Shown piece after piece: positions 48,054 to 56,984 of a stretch of 64,000 nt of DNA. Under the pieces are notes generated by a model. That model saw only the letters and a program-made list of their open reading frames with translations. It made no database searches and was not told the DNA's origin. Source of the DNA: Sphingopyxis sp. PET50 (lineage in GTDB: Bacteria; Pseudomonadota; Alphaproteobacteria; Sphingomonadales; Sphingomonadaceae); assembly GCF_025244705.1 (NCBI RefSeq), contig NZ_CP104207.1, positions 1,860,001 to 1,924,000 of the forward strand. The letters run 5' to 3'. The position numbers and the translations under genes are program-made. The stretch's first letter is position 1; each line of letters begins with the position of its first letter.

Positions 48054-48148
48054 GGCGACTCTCCTTCGCGGCCCACATGGGAACCCCGGCCGCGCTTCGC
48101 CAGTAGTCGCAATGGACAGCCGGTCTCCTCTCCCCCTATGCAGGCCCC

Positions 48149-49726
48149 ATGGACTCCACCAAAGCCAAGCTCGTCATCCGCAACTCCGTCCCCCGCGATG
48201 CCGCCGCGATCGCGCGCCTGACGGCCAAGGTCTATGGCCGCGGCGAAGGCTATTCGGCGGCGCAGATCCGCGGCCAGATCAACAATTTCCCCGAAGGCCA
48301 GTTCGTCGCCGAATATGAGGGGGCGATCGTCGGCCTCTGCGCGACGCTGATCGTGCCGCAGGAGGCGGTGTTCACCGATCACCGCTGGTCGGCGATCAGC
48401 GGCGGCGGCTTCGGCACCAGCCACGACCCCGACGGCGACATCCTCTACGGCATGGAAGTGTGCGTCGACCCCGACTACCGCCGCCTGCGCATCGGCCAGC
48501 GCTTCTATCGCAAGCGCCAAGAACTGTGCCAGTCCTACGAGCTGAAGGGCATCGCCTTCGGCGGCCGCATGCCGGGTTACGCCCGCCGCCGCCGCAAATA
48601 TCCCGACCCGCAGGATTATCTCGACGCCGTCGTCGAGAAACAATTGCGCGACCCCGTCATCAATTTCCAGATCGCGCAAGGATTCGAGCCGCGCGCCGTG
48701 CTCCACCACTATGACCGCCGCGACCTCGACAGCGGCGGCCATGCGGTGCTGATGTATTGGGAAAACCCGCTCGAACCGCAGGATGCCGCCAGCCCCAGGG
48801 CGCGGGGCGCGGTGCCCGACCGGCTGCCGCAATCGGTGCGCGTCGCGACGGTGCAGTTCCAGATGCGCGGCATATCGAAGATCGAGCAGTTCGAGGAACA
48901 GGTCGAATATTTCGTCGACGTCGCCGCCGACTATCACGCCGATTTCGTCGTCTTTCCCGAACTCTACACGCTGGAATTGCTGTCGATCGAAAAGAAGAAG
49001 CTCGAACCGCAGGAAGCGATCGAGAAGATCGCCGACTACACCGACCGCTATGTCGCCTTCATGGAAAAGCTCGCGGTCGGCTACAACATCAACATCATCG
49101 GCGGCTCGCACCCGACGCGCATGGTCAATGGCGACATCCGCAACATCGCCTATGTCTTCCTGCGCGACGGGTCGGTCCACACGCAGCAGAAGCTGCACCC
49201 CACCCCGTCCGAGCGCCGCTGGTGGAACATCAAGGGCGGCCATGGCGCCGACGCGATCAACACCGACTGCGGGCCGATCGGGGTGATGATCTGCTACGAC
49301 AGCGAATTTCCCGAACTCGCGCGCCACCTCGTCAACCAGGGCGCGATGATGCTCTTCGTCCCCTTCTGCACCGACGAGCGCCGCGGCTACCTCCGCGTCC
49401 GCTATTGCTGCCACGCGCGCGCGGTCGAGAATCAATGCTATGTCATCACCTCGGGGGTCGTCGGCAACCTCCCGAATGTCGAGAATATGGACGTCCATTA
49501 CGCCGAAAGCGCGATCCTGACCCCGTCGGACTTCGCCTTCGCCCGCGACGGCGTCGCCGCCGACACCGCCCCGAACACCGAGACGATCGCCATCGCCGAC
49601 CTCAGCCTCGCCGACCTGCTCACCAGCCGCCAGAGCGGCGCGGTGCAGAATCTGCGCGACCGCCGTTTCGACCTCTACCGCGTGGACTGGAAGGACGCGC
49701 CGGCGCCAGGGATCGGGTCGCGCTGA
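48149..49726 (+). CDS. Bifunctional GNAT acetyltransferase / carbon-nitrogen hydrolase
   Basis: 525 residues. The N-terminal GNAT domain (about 8-205) includes GMEVCVDPDYRRLRIGQRFYRKR for acetyl-CoA. The C-terminal nitrilase-superfamily domain (about 232-510) has the Glu-Lys-Cys triad: Glu in VVFPELYTLELL (about 271), Lys in HTQQKLHPTPSE (about 348), Cys in GVMICYDSEFPE (about 382). The two-domain protein is conserved in many bacteria; amide hydrolysis is predicted but its substrate is not known. Frame is intact across both domains. Confidence 0.95.
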   Translation: MDSTKAKLVIRNSVPRDAAAIARLTAKVYGRGEGYSAAQIRGQINNFPEGQFVAEYEGAIVGLCATLIVPQEAVFTDHRWSAISGGGFGTSHDPDGDILYGMEVCVDPDYRRLRIGQRFYRKRQELCQSYELKGIAFGGRMPGYARRRRKYPDPQDYLDAVVEKQLRDPVINFQIAQGFEPRAVLHHYDRRDLDSGGHAVLMYWENPLEPQDAASPRARGAVPDRLPQSVRVATVQFQMRGISKIEQFEEQVEYFVDVAADYHADFVVFPELYTLELLSIEKKKLEPQEAIEKIADYTDRYVAFMEKLAVGYNINIIGGSHPTRMVNGDIRNIAYVFLRDGSVHTQQKLHPTPSERRWWNIKGGHGADAINTDCGPIGVMICYDSEFPELARHLVNQGAMMLFVPFCTDERRGYLRVRYCCHARAVENQCYVITSGVVGNLPNVENMDVHYAESAILTPSDFAFARDGVAADTAPNTETIAIADLSLADLLTSRQSGAVQNLRDRRFDLYRVDWKDAPAPGIGSR

Positions 49727-49779
49727 CGCGAAAAGGCCGGCGGATCGCTCCGCTCGGCCTCTCGTTCGACAGGCGTGCG

Positions 49780-50535
49780 TCAGATGCCCTGGCCGCCCGA
49801 CACCTCGATCCGCTGCGCCGTGACCCAGCGGTTGTCCTCCGACAACAGGCTCGCGACCATCGGCCCGATATCGTCGGGCAGACCGACGCGGCCCAGCGCG
49901 GTCATGGCGGCGAACTGCCGGTTGAGGTCTTCATTGTCGCGCACCGCACCGCCGCCGAAATCGGTCTCGATCGCGCCCGGCGCCACCGTGTTCACCGCGA
50001 TGCCGCGGCCGCCCAATTCCTTCGCCAGATAACGGGTGACGACCTCGATCGCGCCCTTGACTGCGGCATAGGCGGCGTAACCGGGGTAGGCGACGCGGGT
50101 CAGCCCCGACGACAGGTTCACGATCCGTCCGCCGTCGGCGATCATCGGCCGCAGCGTCTGGGTCAGGAAATAGACACCCTTGAAATGCACATCGACCAGC
50201 CGGTCGAACTGCGCCTCGCTCGTTTCGCCGATCAGCGCATAGTCGCCATGCCCGGCATTGTTGACGAGGTGGTCGAAGCTGTCGCGGCCCCACTGCTCGC
50301 GCAGCAACTTTGCCAGATTCTCCGCGAAGGGCGCGAAGGCGGCGACATCGCCCGTGTCGAGCTGGATCGCAGCGGCCTTGCGGCCCATCGCCTCGATTTC
50401 GGCAACGACGGCCTTGGCGGCCTCCGCATTGCCGAGATAGGTGATGACGACGTCGCCGCCGCGGCGGGCGATGCTGAGCGCCATATTGCGGCCGAGACCG
50501 CGGCTGGCACCGGTGATAAGGCTGATCTTGGTCAT
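49780..50535 (-). CDS. Short-chain dehydrogenase/reductase
   Basis: 251 residues from ATG 50533-50535. Classical SDR: cofactor loop TGASRGLGRNMAL (8-20), NNAG, catalytic Ser in VNLSSGLT and YxxxK in YAAYAAVKGA. The residue after the second strand (Tyr-Leu-Gly-Asn) gives no firm cofactor call. Divergent from the AraC-family gene, with 126 bp between, so the AraC protein probably controls it. Substrate unknown. Confidence 0.93.
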   Translation of the reverse strand: MTKISLITGASRGLGRNMALSIARRGGDVVITYLGNAEAAKAVVAEIEAMGRKAAAIQLDTGDVAAFAPFAENLAKLLREQWGRDSFDHLVNNAGHGDYALIGETSEAQFDRLVDVHFKGVYFLTQTLRPMIADGGRIVNLSSGLTRVAYPGYAAYAAVKGAIEVVTRYLAKELGGRGIAVNTVAPGAIETDFGGGAVRDNEDLNRQFAAMTALGRVGLPDDIGPMVASLLSEDNRWVTAQRIEVSGGQGI

Positions 50536-50661
50536 GGTCTTCACTCCTTGGCTGGATTGCCCATCCTGTGTGCCCGACCGCCGCCCGCCCGTGTTGCCAC
50601 TCCCTCGCCAAAACTTGCCTATTTCTCCAAAACGCGTGCGATGACCCGCCGAATCGGGTAA

Positions 50662-51560
50662 ATGCCCCGCATGACCGATCTGCTGCACGCCGTCCGCCGC
50701 TACACCGACGCCCATGCCGATCTCTACGGCATCGCCTCGACCCCGATCCCCGGCCTGACGACGATCCGCGCGCTCGCCCCCAGCGACCTCGCTTTCGCGA
50801 TTTCGCGCCCGCTCGTCGCACTGGTGGTGCAGGGCGCAAAGCATGTGACGATGGGGACGCAGGGCTTCGCCTTCGGCGCCGGGGAATCGCTGCTGATCAC
50901 CGCCGACGTGCCGACGGTCAGCCAGATCATCCGCGCCAGCCCGGCGGCGCCCTATTACAGCTTCGTGCTCGAACTCGATCCCGCGGTGATCGCCGAACTC
51001 GCCGCCGGGATGAAGGCGGTGCAGGCCGCCGACGATGCCCCCGTCCGCACCGACACCACCGATGCCGAGGTCGCCGATGCCGCCGCACGCCTGATCCGCC
51101 TGCTCGATCGCCCGGCCTCGCTACCCTTGCTCAAGGACCAACTCGTTCGCGAACTTCATTACTGGCTGCTCGCCGGGCGCCACGGCACCGCGATCCGCTG
51201 CGGCTCGGCTGGCCCGACGGCCATGTCCCGCGCATCGCCCGCGCGGTGACGATCCTGCGCACGGACTATGCGCAGCCGCTCCCCGTCGAACGGCTCGCCG
51301 CCGCCGCGGGCATGTCGCTCTCCTCCTTCCACCAGCATTTCAAGGCGGTGACCTCGCTCTCGCCGCTGCAGTTCCAGAAGCACCTGCGGCTGATCGAAGC
51401 GCGCCGCCTGATGCTGGCCGAAGGCGCCAGCGCGAGCAGCGCCGCCTTCGCGGTCGGCTACGAAAGCGTGCCGCAGTTCACCCGCGAATATCGCCGTATG
51501 TTCGGCCGCCCCCCGGTGCAGGATGTCCGCGTCGCAAGGGGCACCGCCATCGCCGCCTGA
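50662..51560 (+). CDS. AraC-family transcriptional regulator (frameshift in sequence)
   Basis: 298 residues after repair. N-terminal cupin-like AraC_N domain (IRALAPSDLAFAISRPLVALVVQGAKHVTMG) and two C-terminal HTH motifs (VERLAAAAGMSLSSFHQHFKAVT; SSAAFAVGYESVPQFTREYRRMFG). The frame breaks at GCTGCGGC 51197-51204; GCCGGC restores TAIRRLGWPDGHVPRIARAV. An ATG at 50671 is an equally good start. Divergent from the SDR gene, its likely target. Confidence 0.92.
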
Positions 51561-51596
51561 CCGGCCCACGCGCCATCCCTCTTGTCACACCTTCCC

Positions 51597-51612
51597 TTTA
51601 CGTTAAGGTAAG
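51597..51612. promoter_or_regulatory. Candidate operator upstream of the nitronate monooxygenase gene
   Basis: TTTACGTTAAGGTAAG is a near-dyad (TTAC...GTAA) 31 bp before the ATG and resembles TTTACGTAAACGTAAA-like sites of MerR or TetR regulators of acyl-CoA and branched-chain catabolism. Confidence 0.35.
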
Positions 51613-51642
51613 TTGCAAACAGCAACCGGAGAGTGTGATTCC

Positions 51643-52614
51643 ATGGCCCTTCCCCCGATCTTCGACCGTCTGCGCCTGCCCGTCATCGGCTCGCCCCTGT
51701 TCATCGTCTCGGGCCCCGAACTCGTCATCGCGCAGTGCAAGGTCGGCGTCGTCGGCAGCTTTCCGGCGCTCAACGCGCGGCCGCAATCGCTGCTCGACGA
51801 ATGGCTGCACCGGATCACCGAGGAACTGGCCGCATGGGACCGCGCCAACCCCGACCGGCCGTCGGCGCCCTACGCCGTCAACCAGATCGTCCATAAGTCG
51901 AACGACCGGCTCGAGGCCGACATCGCGACCTGTGCCAAGTGGAAGGTGCCGATCACCATCACCTCGCTCGGCGCCCGCGAGGAGCTCAACCAGGCGGTGC
52001 ATGGCTGGGGCGGCATCACCCTCCACGACGTGATCGACGACCGTTTCGCGCGCAAGGCGATCGAAAAGGGCGCCGACGGGCTGATCCCCGTCGCCGCGGG
52101 CGCGGGCGGCCATGCCGGGGTGCAGTCGCCCTTCGCGCTGGTGCAGGAAATCCGCGAATGGTTCGACGGTCCGGTCGCGCTGTCGGGGGCGATCGGCCAC
52201 GGCCGCTCGATCCTCGCCGCGCAGGCCTGCGGCGCCGACCTCGCCTATATGGGCAGCGCCTTCATCGCGACGGCGGAAGCAAACGCCGATCCGGGCTACA
52301 AGAACGGCATCGTCGAGGGCCGCGCCGCCGACATCGTCTATTCGAACCTGTTCACCGGCGTGCATGGCAATTATCTGCGCGGCTCGATCGTCGCGGCGGG
52401 CATGGACCCCGACAATCTGCCCGAAGGCGATTTGAAGACGATGAACTTCGGCTCGGGCGGCAACACCAAGGTCAAGGCGTGGAAGGACATCTGGGGATCG
52501 GGCCAGGGCATCAGCCCGGTACGCAGCGTCCGCCCGGTCGCCGAATTCGTCGCCGAGCTTGAGGAGCAATATCTCGCGGCGCGGCGCGAGCTGGAGGCTA
52601 AAGTCAGGCTGTAA
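51643..52614 (+). CDS. Nitronate monooxygenase (2-nitropropane dioxygenase-like) flavoprotein
   Basis: 323 residues from ATG 51643, GGAGAG before it. TIM-barrel FMN enzyme: PLFIVSGPELVIAQCKVGVVGSFPALN at the start, GLIPVAAGAGGHAG for FMN phosphate and ALSGAIGHGRSILAAQACGADLAYMGSAFIAT near 195. Oxidises alkyl nitronates; may also detoxify propionate-3-nitronate. Monocistronic with a possible operator upstream. Frame is intact. Confidence 0.94.
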   Translation: MALPPIFDRLRLPVIGSPLFIVSGPELVIAQCKVGVVGSFPALNARPQSLLDEWLHRITEELAAWDRANPDRPSAPYAVNQIVHKSNDRLEADIATCAKWKVPITITSLGAREELNQAVHGWGGITLHDVIDDRFARKAIEKGADGLIPVAAGAGGHAGVQSPFALVQEIREWFDGPVALSGAIGHGRSILAAQACGADLAYMGSAFIATAEANADPGYKNGIVEGRAADIVYSNLFTGVHGNYLRGSIVAAGMDPDNLPEGDLKTMNFGSGGNTKVKAWKDIWGSGQGISPVRSVRPVAEFVAELEEQYLAARRELEAKVRL

Positions 52615-52689
52615 GGCGGTGCGCCATGCGGGGCGCGGTCCGCATGCCCGCCGCCGCGGCTTCGCACCGGTTGTCGAGCGAGCGAAGCC

Positions 52690-53130
52690 TTACGCCGCCA
52701 CCCCGTATAATTCATCCGCCCGCGCCTCGAACGCCGCGATCATTTTCCTGAGCGCCTTGTCGAACATCTGGCCCGCCAGCGCCTCGAACATGCGGCTGCG
52801 AAAGGAAAAATCGACCATGAAATCGACGCGGCAGCCGCCCTCTTCCGTCGGTACGAAATGCCATTCGTTGGTCAGGTGGCGCATCGGACCGTCGATATAG
52901 CTGACCGACACGCTGTGCGGCCGGTCCCTGTGGACGCGGCAGGAGAAGCTTTCGCGCAGCCCCTTGAAGCCGACGATCATGTCGGCGACCGCCTCATGCT
53001 CGCTGTCGCTGCGGACGCGGAGCGCGACGACCCAGGGCAGAAACTCGGGATAATGCGCGATGTCCGCGACCAGCGCGAACATCTGCTCGGCGCTGTACGG
53101 TACGACCCGGCTTTCCTGATGCCTCGGCAA
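52690..53130 (-). CDS. COQ10/RatA-like START-domain protein (ubiquinone-binding)
   Basis: 146 residues, START-like fold: SRVVPYSAEQMFALVADIAHYPEFLPWVVALRV at the N-terminus and FMVDFSFRSRMFEALAGQMFDKALRKMIAAFEARA at the C-terminus, as in Coq10 proteins that bind ubiquinone and aid respiration. Starts with TTG 53128-53130, directly after the lipA TGA; AAAGGCGG in the lipA end serves as ribosome site. Confidence 0.92.
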   Translation of the reverse strand: MPRHQESRVVPYSAEQMFALVADIAHYPEFLPWVVALRVRSDSEHEAVADMIVGFKGLRESFSCRVHRDRPHSVSVSYIDGPMRHLTNEWHFVPTEEGGCRVDFMVDFSFRSRMFEALAGQMFDKALRKMIAAFEARADELYGVAA

Positions 53131-54057
53131 TCAGTCCGCCTTTGCGCGGGCGAGCTGCGCCTCGCGCGCCGCGCGCATACGCTCGAAATCGTCGCCGGCG
53201 TGGTAGGACGACCGGGTCAGCGGCGAGGCCGCGACCTGCAGGAAACCCTTGGCGCGCGCGATCTGCGCATAGGCGTCGAACGCCTGTGGCGTCACGAAAT
53301 CGACGACCCTGGCGTGCTTCGGGGTCGGCTGAAGATATTGGCCCATCGTCATGAAATCGATGTCGGCGCTGCGCATGTCGTCCATCACCTGATGGACCTC
53401 CATCCGCTCTTCGCCGAGGCCCATCATGATGCCCGACTTGGTGAAGATCGACGGATCGCGGCGCTTGACGCTTTCGAGCAGGCGCAGCGACGCATAATAG
53501 CGCGCGCCGGGGCGGATCGTCGGATAGAGCCGCGGCACGGTTTCGAGATTATGGTTGTAGACGTCGGGCCGCGCATCGACGATCGCCGCGACCGCGCTTT
53601 CGGGCTTGTTGCGGAAATCGGGGGTCAGGATCTCGATCGTCGTCTGCGGCGTTTCGCGGCGCAGCGCCTCGATCACCTTGACGAACTGGCTTGCGCCGCC
53701 GTCGGGCAGGTCGTCGCGGTCGACCGAGGTGATGACGATGTGGCTCAGCCCCATCTTCGCCGCGGCGATCGCGGTATGTTCGGGCTCGAACGGATCGACC
53801 GCGCGCGGCATGCCGGTCTTGACGTTGCAGAAGGCGCAGGCGCGGGTGCAGGTGTCGCCGAGGATCATCACCGTCGCATGCTTTTTCGTCCAGCATTCGC
53901 CGATGTTCGGGCACGCCGCTTCCTCGCATACGGTGTGCAGGTTGAGTTCGCGCATCAGCTTGCGCGTCTCGGCATAGCCGGGGCTGGTCGGCGCCTTGAC
54001 GCGGATCCAGTCGGGTTTGCGGGCGCGCTGCGAAGGCTGAGGCAGAGGAGCGGTCAT
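53131..54057 (-). CDS. lipA: Lipoyl synthase
   Basis: 308 residues from ATG 54055-54057; an in-frame start 39 bp upstream is less likely. Radical SAM enzyme inserting two sulfurs into octanoyl domains. Auxiliary cluster cysteines [13 protein letters not shown] (about 45-57) and radical SAM motif CTRACAFC (about 73-80), with the C-terminal [10 protein letters not shown] serine ligand. Directly followed by the COQ10-like gene with no gap. Confidence 0.97.
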   Translation of the reverse strand: MTAPLPQPSQRARKPDWIRVKAPTSPGYAETRKLMRELNLHTVCEEAACPNIGECWTKKHATVMILGDTCTRACAFCNVKTGMPRAVDPFEPEHTAIAAAKMGLSHIVITSVDRDDLPDGGASQFVKVIEALRRETPQTTIEILTPDFRNKPESAVAAIVDARPDVYNHNLETVPRLYPTIRPGARYYASLRLLESVKRRDPSIFTKSGIMMGLGEERMEVHQVMDDMRSADIDFMTMGQYLQPTPKHARVVDFVTPQAFDAYAQIARAKGFLQVAASPLTRSSYHAGDDFERMRAAREAQLARAKAD

Positions 54058-54119
54058 GCGGCCCACATAGGCGCGCGCGCCGTTCTTCTCAACCATGCAT
54101 CTTGTGCTAAGGCGCCGCC

Positions 54120-54759
54120 ATGACTCGCTTTGCAGACATGATCGAGGGCTACCGGCGTTTCCGTAACGGCGGCTGGGCGGAACAGCGCGAGCGCTGGGAG
54201 CAACTGGCCGAGGGGCAATCGCCGAAAGTGATGGTGATCGCCTGCTCCGACAGCCGGTCCGAACCGTCGCAGATCTTCGACACCAATCCGGGCGAAATCT
54301 TCGTCGTGCGCAACGTCGCGGCGCTGGTGCCGCCGTTCGAGACGACGCCGGGCCGCCACGGCGTCTCGGCAGCGCTGGAGTTCGCGGTGCAGTTCCTGAG
54401 GGTCGAGGAAATCGTCGTGATGGGCCACGGCCTGTGCGGCGGTTGCCATGCCGCCTTGCACCGGACGATGGAGGGTGCCGAGCCGGGACGCGGCGGCTTT
54501 ATCGCCGACTGGATCGCGATGCTCGACGATGCGAGCCGACAGATACGGGCGGACCATGCCGATATCGACAATCGCGAGGCTGAGCCGCGCGATGGAGATG
54601 GCGGCTGTGCGCGTGAGCATAGCGAATCTGCGCACTTTCCCCTGTATTCAGGAGAAGGAACGGCGCGGAACCCTGAAACTGCGCGGCGCCTTCTTCGCGA
54701 TCAGCGACGGGGTGCTGCATGTGATGGACGACGCGACGGGAGATTTTGCACCGGCCTGA
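54120..54759 (+). CDS. can: Beta-carbonic anhydrase (frameshift in sequence)
   Basis: 212 residues after repair. Interconverts CO2 and bicarbonate. Zinc ligands in ACSDSRSEP (Cys about 40, with Asp/Arg dyad) and in HGLCGGCHA (His and Cys about 102-105). The frame breaks near 54581 (GAGGC-T-GAGCC) by one extra T; repair yields [22 protein letters not shown]. Divergent from lipA, with 62 bp between. Confidence 0.93.
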
Positions 54760-54782
54760 GGGCCCGAAACAGGGAGGATGAG

Positions 54783-55365
54783 ATGAGCAAGAATGCGATG
54801 TGGCTGACGGTCATTTTCGTCGCCGCGATCATCGGAGCGATGCTGGGCCCTTCGCTCGGCAGCGTGGTGGGCGAAGGCACGATGCTCATCCTCGCTCCGA
54901 TTTTCCTGATTGGCGTCATCGTTTTCTGCATCTGGGCGCTGTCGAGCAACAAGAGCGGCGCGAAGGCCGATCCGGCGGCCCTCGCCGAAGCGCGGCGGAT
55001 GCAGGCGCCCGCGGGCAAGGCGCGCATCTATGTCACGCGCCGCGGGTTCGTGGGCGCGCTGCAGGGGGTCAATGTGACGCTCGACGGCGCGGCGACCGGG
55101 CAGATCAAGTCGGGCCAGATGCTGATGGCCGATGTCGAGCCCGGCACGCACCATATCCGCGCCGCGACCGCCAAGGCGAAACTGGCGAATGCCGGCGAGA
55201 TCGCGGTCGACATCGGCGCGGGCGGGGTCGTGGTGATCGACGCCATGCTCGAAATGGGGGCGCTCAAGGGCAGCGTGAAGCTCACCCGGCTCGACACCGC
55301 CAAGGCGCGCGAGGATGTGCATGCGACCAAGCTGATCCTGTGGGAAGTGCCGCCTAGCCGGTTAG
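54783..55365 (+). CDS. Membrane-anchored PEGA-like protein (frameshift in sequence)
   Basis: 193 residues after repair. Two hydrophobic N-terminal helices (about 6-22 and 35-55) are followed by a periplasmic beta domain (YVTRRGFVGALQGVNVTLDGAATGQIKSGQML..., VEPGTHHIRA) that resembles PEGA/DUF2846 carriers. The true end is reached by reading GCCTAGC 55352-55358 as GCCGGC, giving ...VPPAG and a TAG at 55363-55365; as printed it adds a spurious SRLALPFARSR tail. Function unknown. Confidence 0.82.
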
Positions 55366-55436
55366 CTCTTCCTTTCGCCCGGTCGAGGTGACCCGTATCC
55401 GCGAGCAGCCGCTTTTGGGGTGGGGAGTGGACATAA

Positions 55437-55563
55437 AGCCCCTCCCCTTCAGGGGAGGGGTTGGGGTGGGGGCCATCGGCCTTGCGCGAGGCCGATGGCC
55501 CCCACCCGCTGCGACTAACGAACAAGTTCGTAAGTCTCGCTGCCCTCCCCTGAAGGGGAGGGC
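55437..55563. repeat. REP-like inverted repeat
   Basis: CCCCTCCCCTTCAGGGGAGGGG and its complement at the ends, with GGCCATCGGCCTTGCGC/GCGCAAGGCCGATGG-like inner arms; nearly the same unit as 12171-12297. Confidence 0.85.
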
Positions 55564-55571
55564 CTGATCTA

Positions 55572-56102
55572 TTACACCGTCCCCTCCCGCCCGAAACCTG
55601 GCGCGGGCTCTCCAAACAGCCGCTCGATCGCCCCGTCCAGATAGGGCCGGTCCGCGAACAGGCGCATCGGATCGCGCCGGTTGAGCCGGAAGGTCAGGCC
55701 GTGCCGGTCGGTCAGCGCGCGGCGCAGGGTGGTCTGCAGCAACCGCAGGCGCATCGCCGCGACCCGGTGCGCTCCGCGCGGATCGCGCGACGCCTGTAGC
55801 GCGTGATGCGCGCGGATCTGCTCGACCCGCGCCGCGATGACATCGCTATACGCCTGGTGCGGCCCGCGATGCAGCGCGTGCCCCGACAGCCAGGCCAGCC
55901 GTTCGTTGCCGGGCAGCACCAGCCCGTTGAGATCGAAGCGATGCAGCGCAAAGCCTTCGTCGCCAAGACGATCGAACATCGCCGCCATCTGCGGCCGCTT
56001 CAGCAAGGCGATGGGGATCAGGTGGTGCCGCTGATACCCCGCCTCCGCCGGAGCAGCGCCCAGCCAGCGGCAGCGCGGGACGGCCGGTTTGTCCCGCCGC
56101 AT
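55572..56102 (-). CDS. AHH-type (HNH/EndoVII superfamily) nuclease-like protein
   Basis: 176 residues from ATG 56100-56102. The pattern YQRHHLIPIALL, then FDLNGLVLPGN and HALHRGPHQAYSDVIAARV, matches the AHH nuclease fold in which HH and the later HRGPH...Y provide metal binding and catalysis. Such domains are usually toxin tips of polymorphic systems; here it stands alone, without signal peptide. Its ATG overlaps the upstream stop by one base, so it is co-translated with the 262-residue protein before it. Confidence 0.75.
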   Translation of the reverse strand: MRRDKPAVPRCRWLGAAPAEAGYQRHHLIPIALLKRPQMAAMFDRLGDEGFALHRFDLNGLVLPGNERLAWLSGHALHRGPHQAYSDVIAARVEQIRAHHALQASRDPRGAHRVAAMRLRLLQTTLRRALTDRHGLTFRLNRRDPMRLFADRPYLDGAIERLFGEPAPGFGREGTV

Positions 56103-56890
56103 CAGCGGTCGTGGCTGAATTCGACCAGCACCGTCGCCGGCCCTCCGTCCGGTCGCGCGCGCGGCGTCAACCCGACCCATTCGCCGCTGGCCAGTCCCGG
56201 CGTCCGCTGCGCCCGCTCGACCGGTCCGTTGAGCATCATGTCGAGCGCGAGCCGCGCGAGCCGCTTGACCATCGCCGCCATGTCCCATCCGGGCGGCACC
56301 GGAGCCTCCAGTTCCTGCCCGCAAAGGGTGGCGAGCCCGCGCGTCGCGACCGTCTCGCCCGCCGCCCCATCGCGGCGGCGAAAGGCCACCAGATGCAGCA
56401 CCGGTGGCATGCCGCTCGTCTGCATCTCGGCGATAGCGCTGCGGAACTGGCCGGCATCGGTCCAAAGCCGCGCGGGAGACCAGAAGAGTTGCCGCGCCCC
56501 GAAGAGGTCGATCAACAGCACCAGCATCCGGTAGAATTGGTCGAAGGACGGCCGCTCCGCTCCCGGATCGACCTCGGGAGTAAAAAACCAGCAGTTGCCG
56601 CGCCAATCGCTGGGCAGGGAGACGCCGAGCAAGCTTGTCGCCCGGTCGTCCGGGTCGGCGATTCCTTTCCTCAGCGGCCCGGCACGACCGGCAAGGACCC
56701 GCAGATTACCGAAGCACAGGCGGAACATCGCGGCTTCGGCGCCGGTCGACGCCACGGCTTCGGGCCGAAGCCCCATATGGCGCAGCGCGGTTTCCGGCGC
56801 GTCGGATGATGCCGACAGCAATCCCGACCCTGCCAGCAGGACGAACGGAGCCTCCGGCGGGGTCACGGCGTCGCGGCTACCGGCATCCAT
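56102..56890 (-). CDS. Hypothetical protein upstream of the AHH gene
   Basis: 262 residues. No signal peptide or membrane segment. Segments such as DQFYRMLVLLIDLFGARQLFWSPARLWTD and MPPVLHLVAFRRR are reminiscent of DUF4261-like proteins, but I would not name a family firmly. Coupled to the AHH nuclease gene (TGATG overlap), so it may act with or guard against it. Confidence 0.7.
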   Translation of the reverse strand: MDAGSRDAVTPPEAPFVLLAGSGLLSASSDAPETALRHMGLRPEAVASTGAEAAMFRLCFGNLRVLAGRAGPLRKGIADPDDRATSLLGVSLPSDWRGNCWFFTPEVDPGAERPSFDQFYRMLVLLIDLFGARQLFWSPARLWTDAGQFRSAIAEMQTSGMPPVLHLVAFRRRDGAAGETVATRGLATLCGQELEAPVPPGWDMAAMVKRLARLALDMMLNGPVERAQRTPGLASGEWVGLTPRARPDGGPATVLVEFSHDR

Positions 56891-56984
56891 GCGTTCAGTC
56901 CCGCTTCCATTGGCTAGAGCATCGCAAGACCCCGCCGCGAGCGCAAGCCGCTCTGCCCGCGATGCCTCCGAAACGGATGCACCG

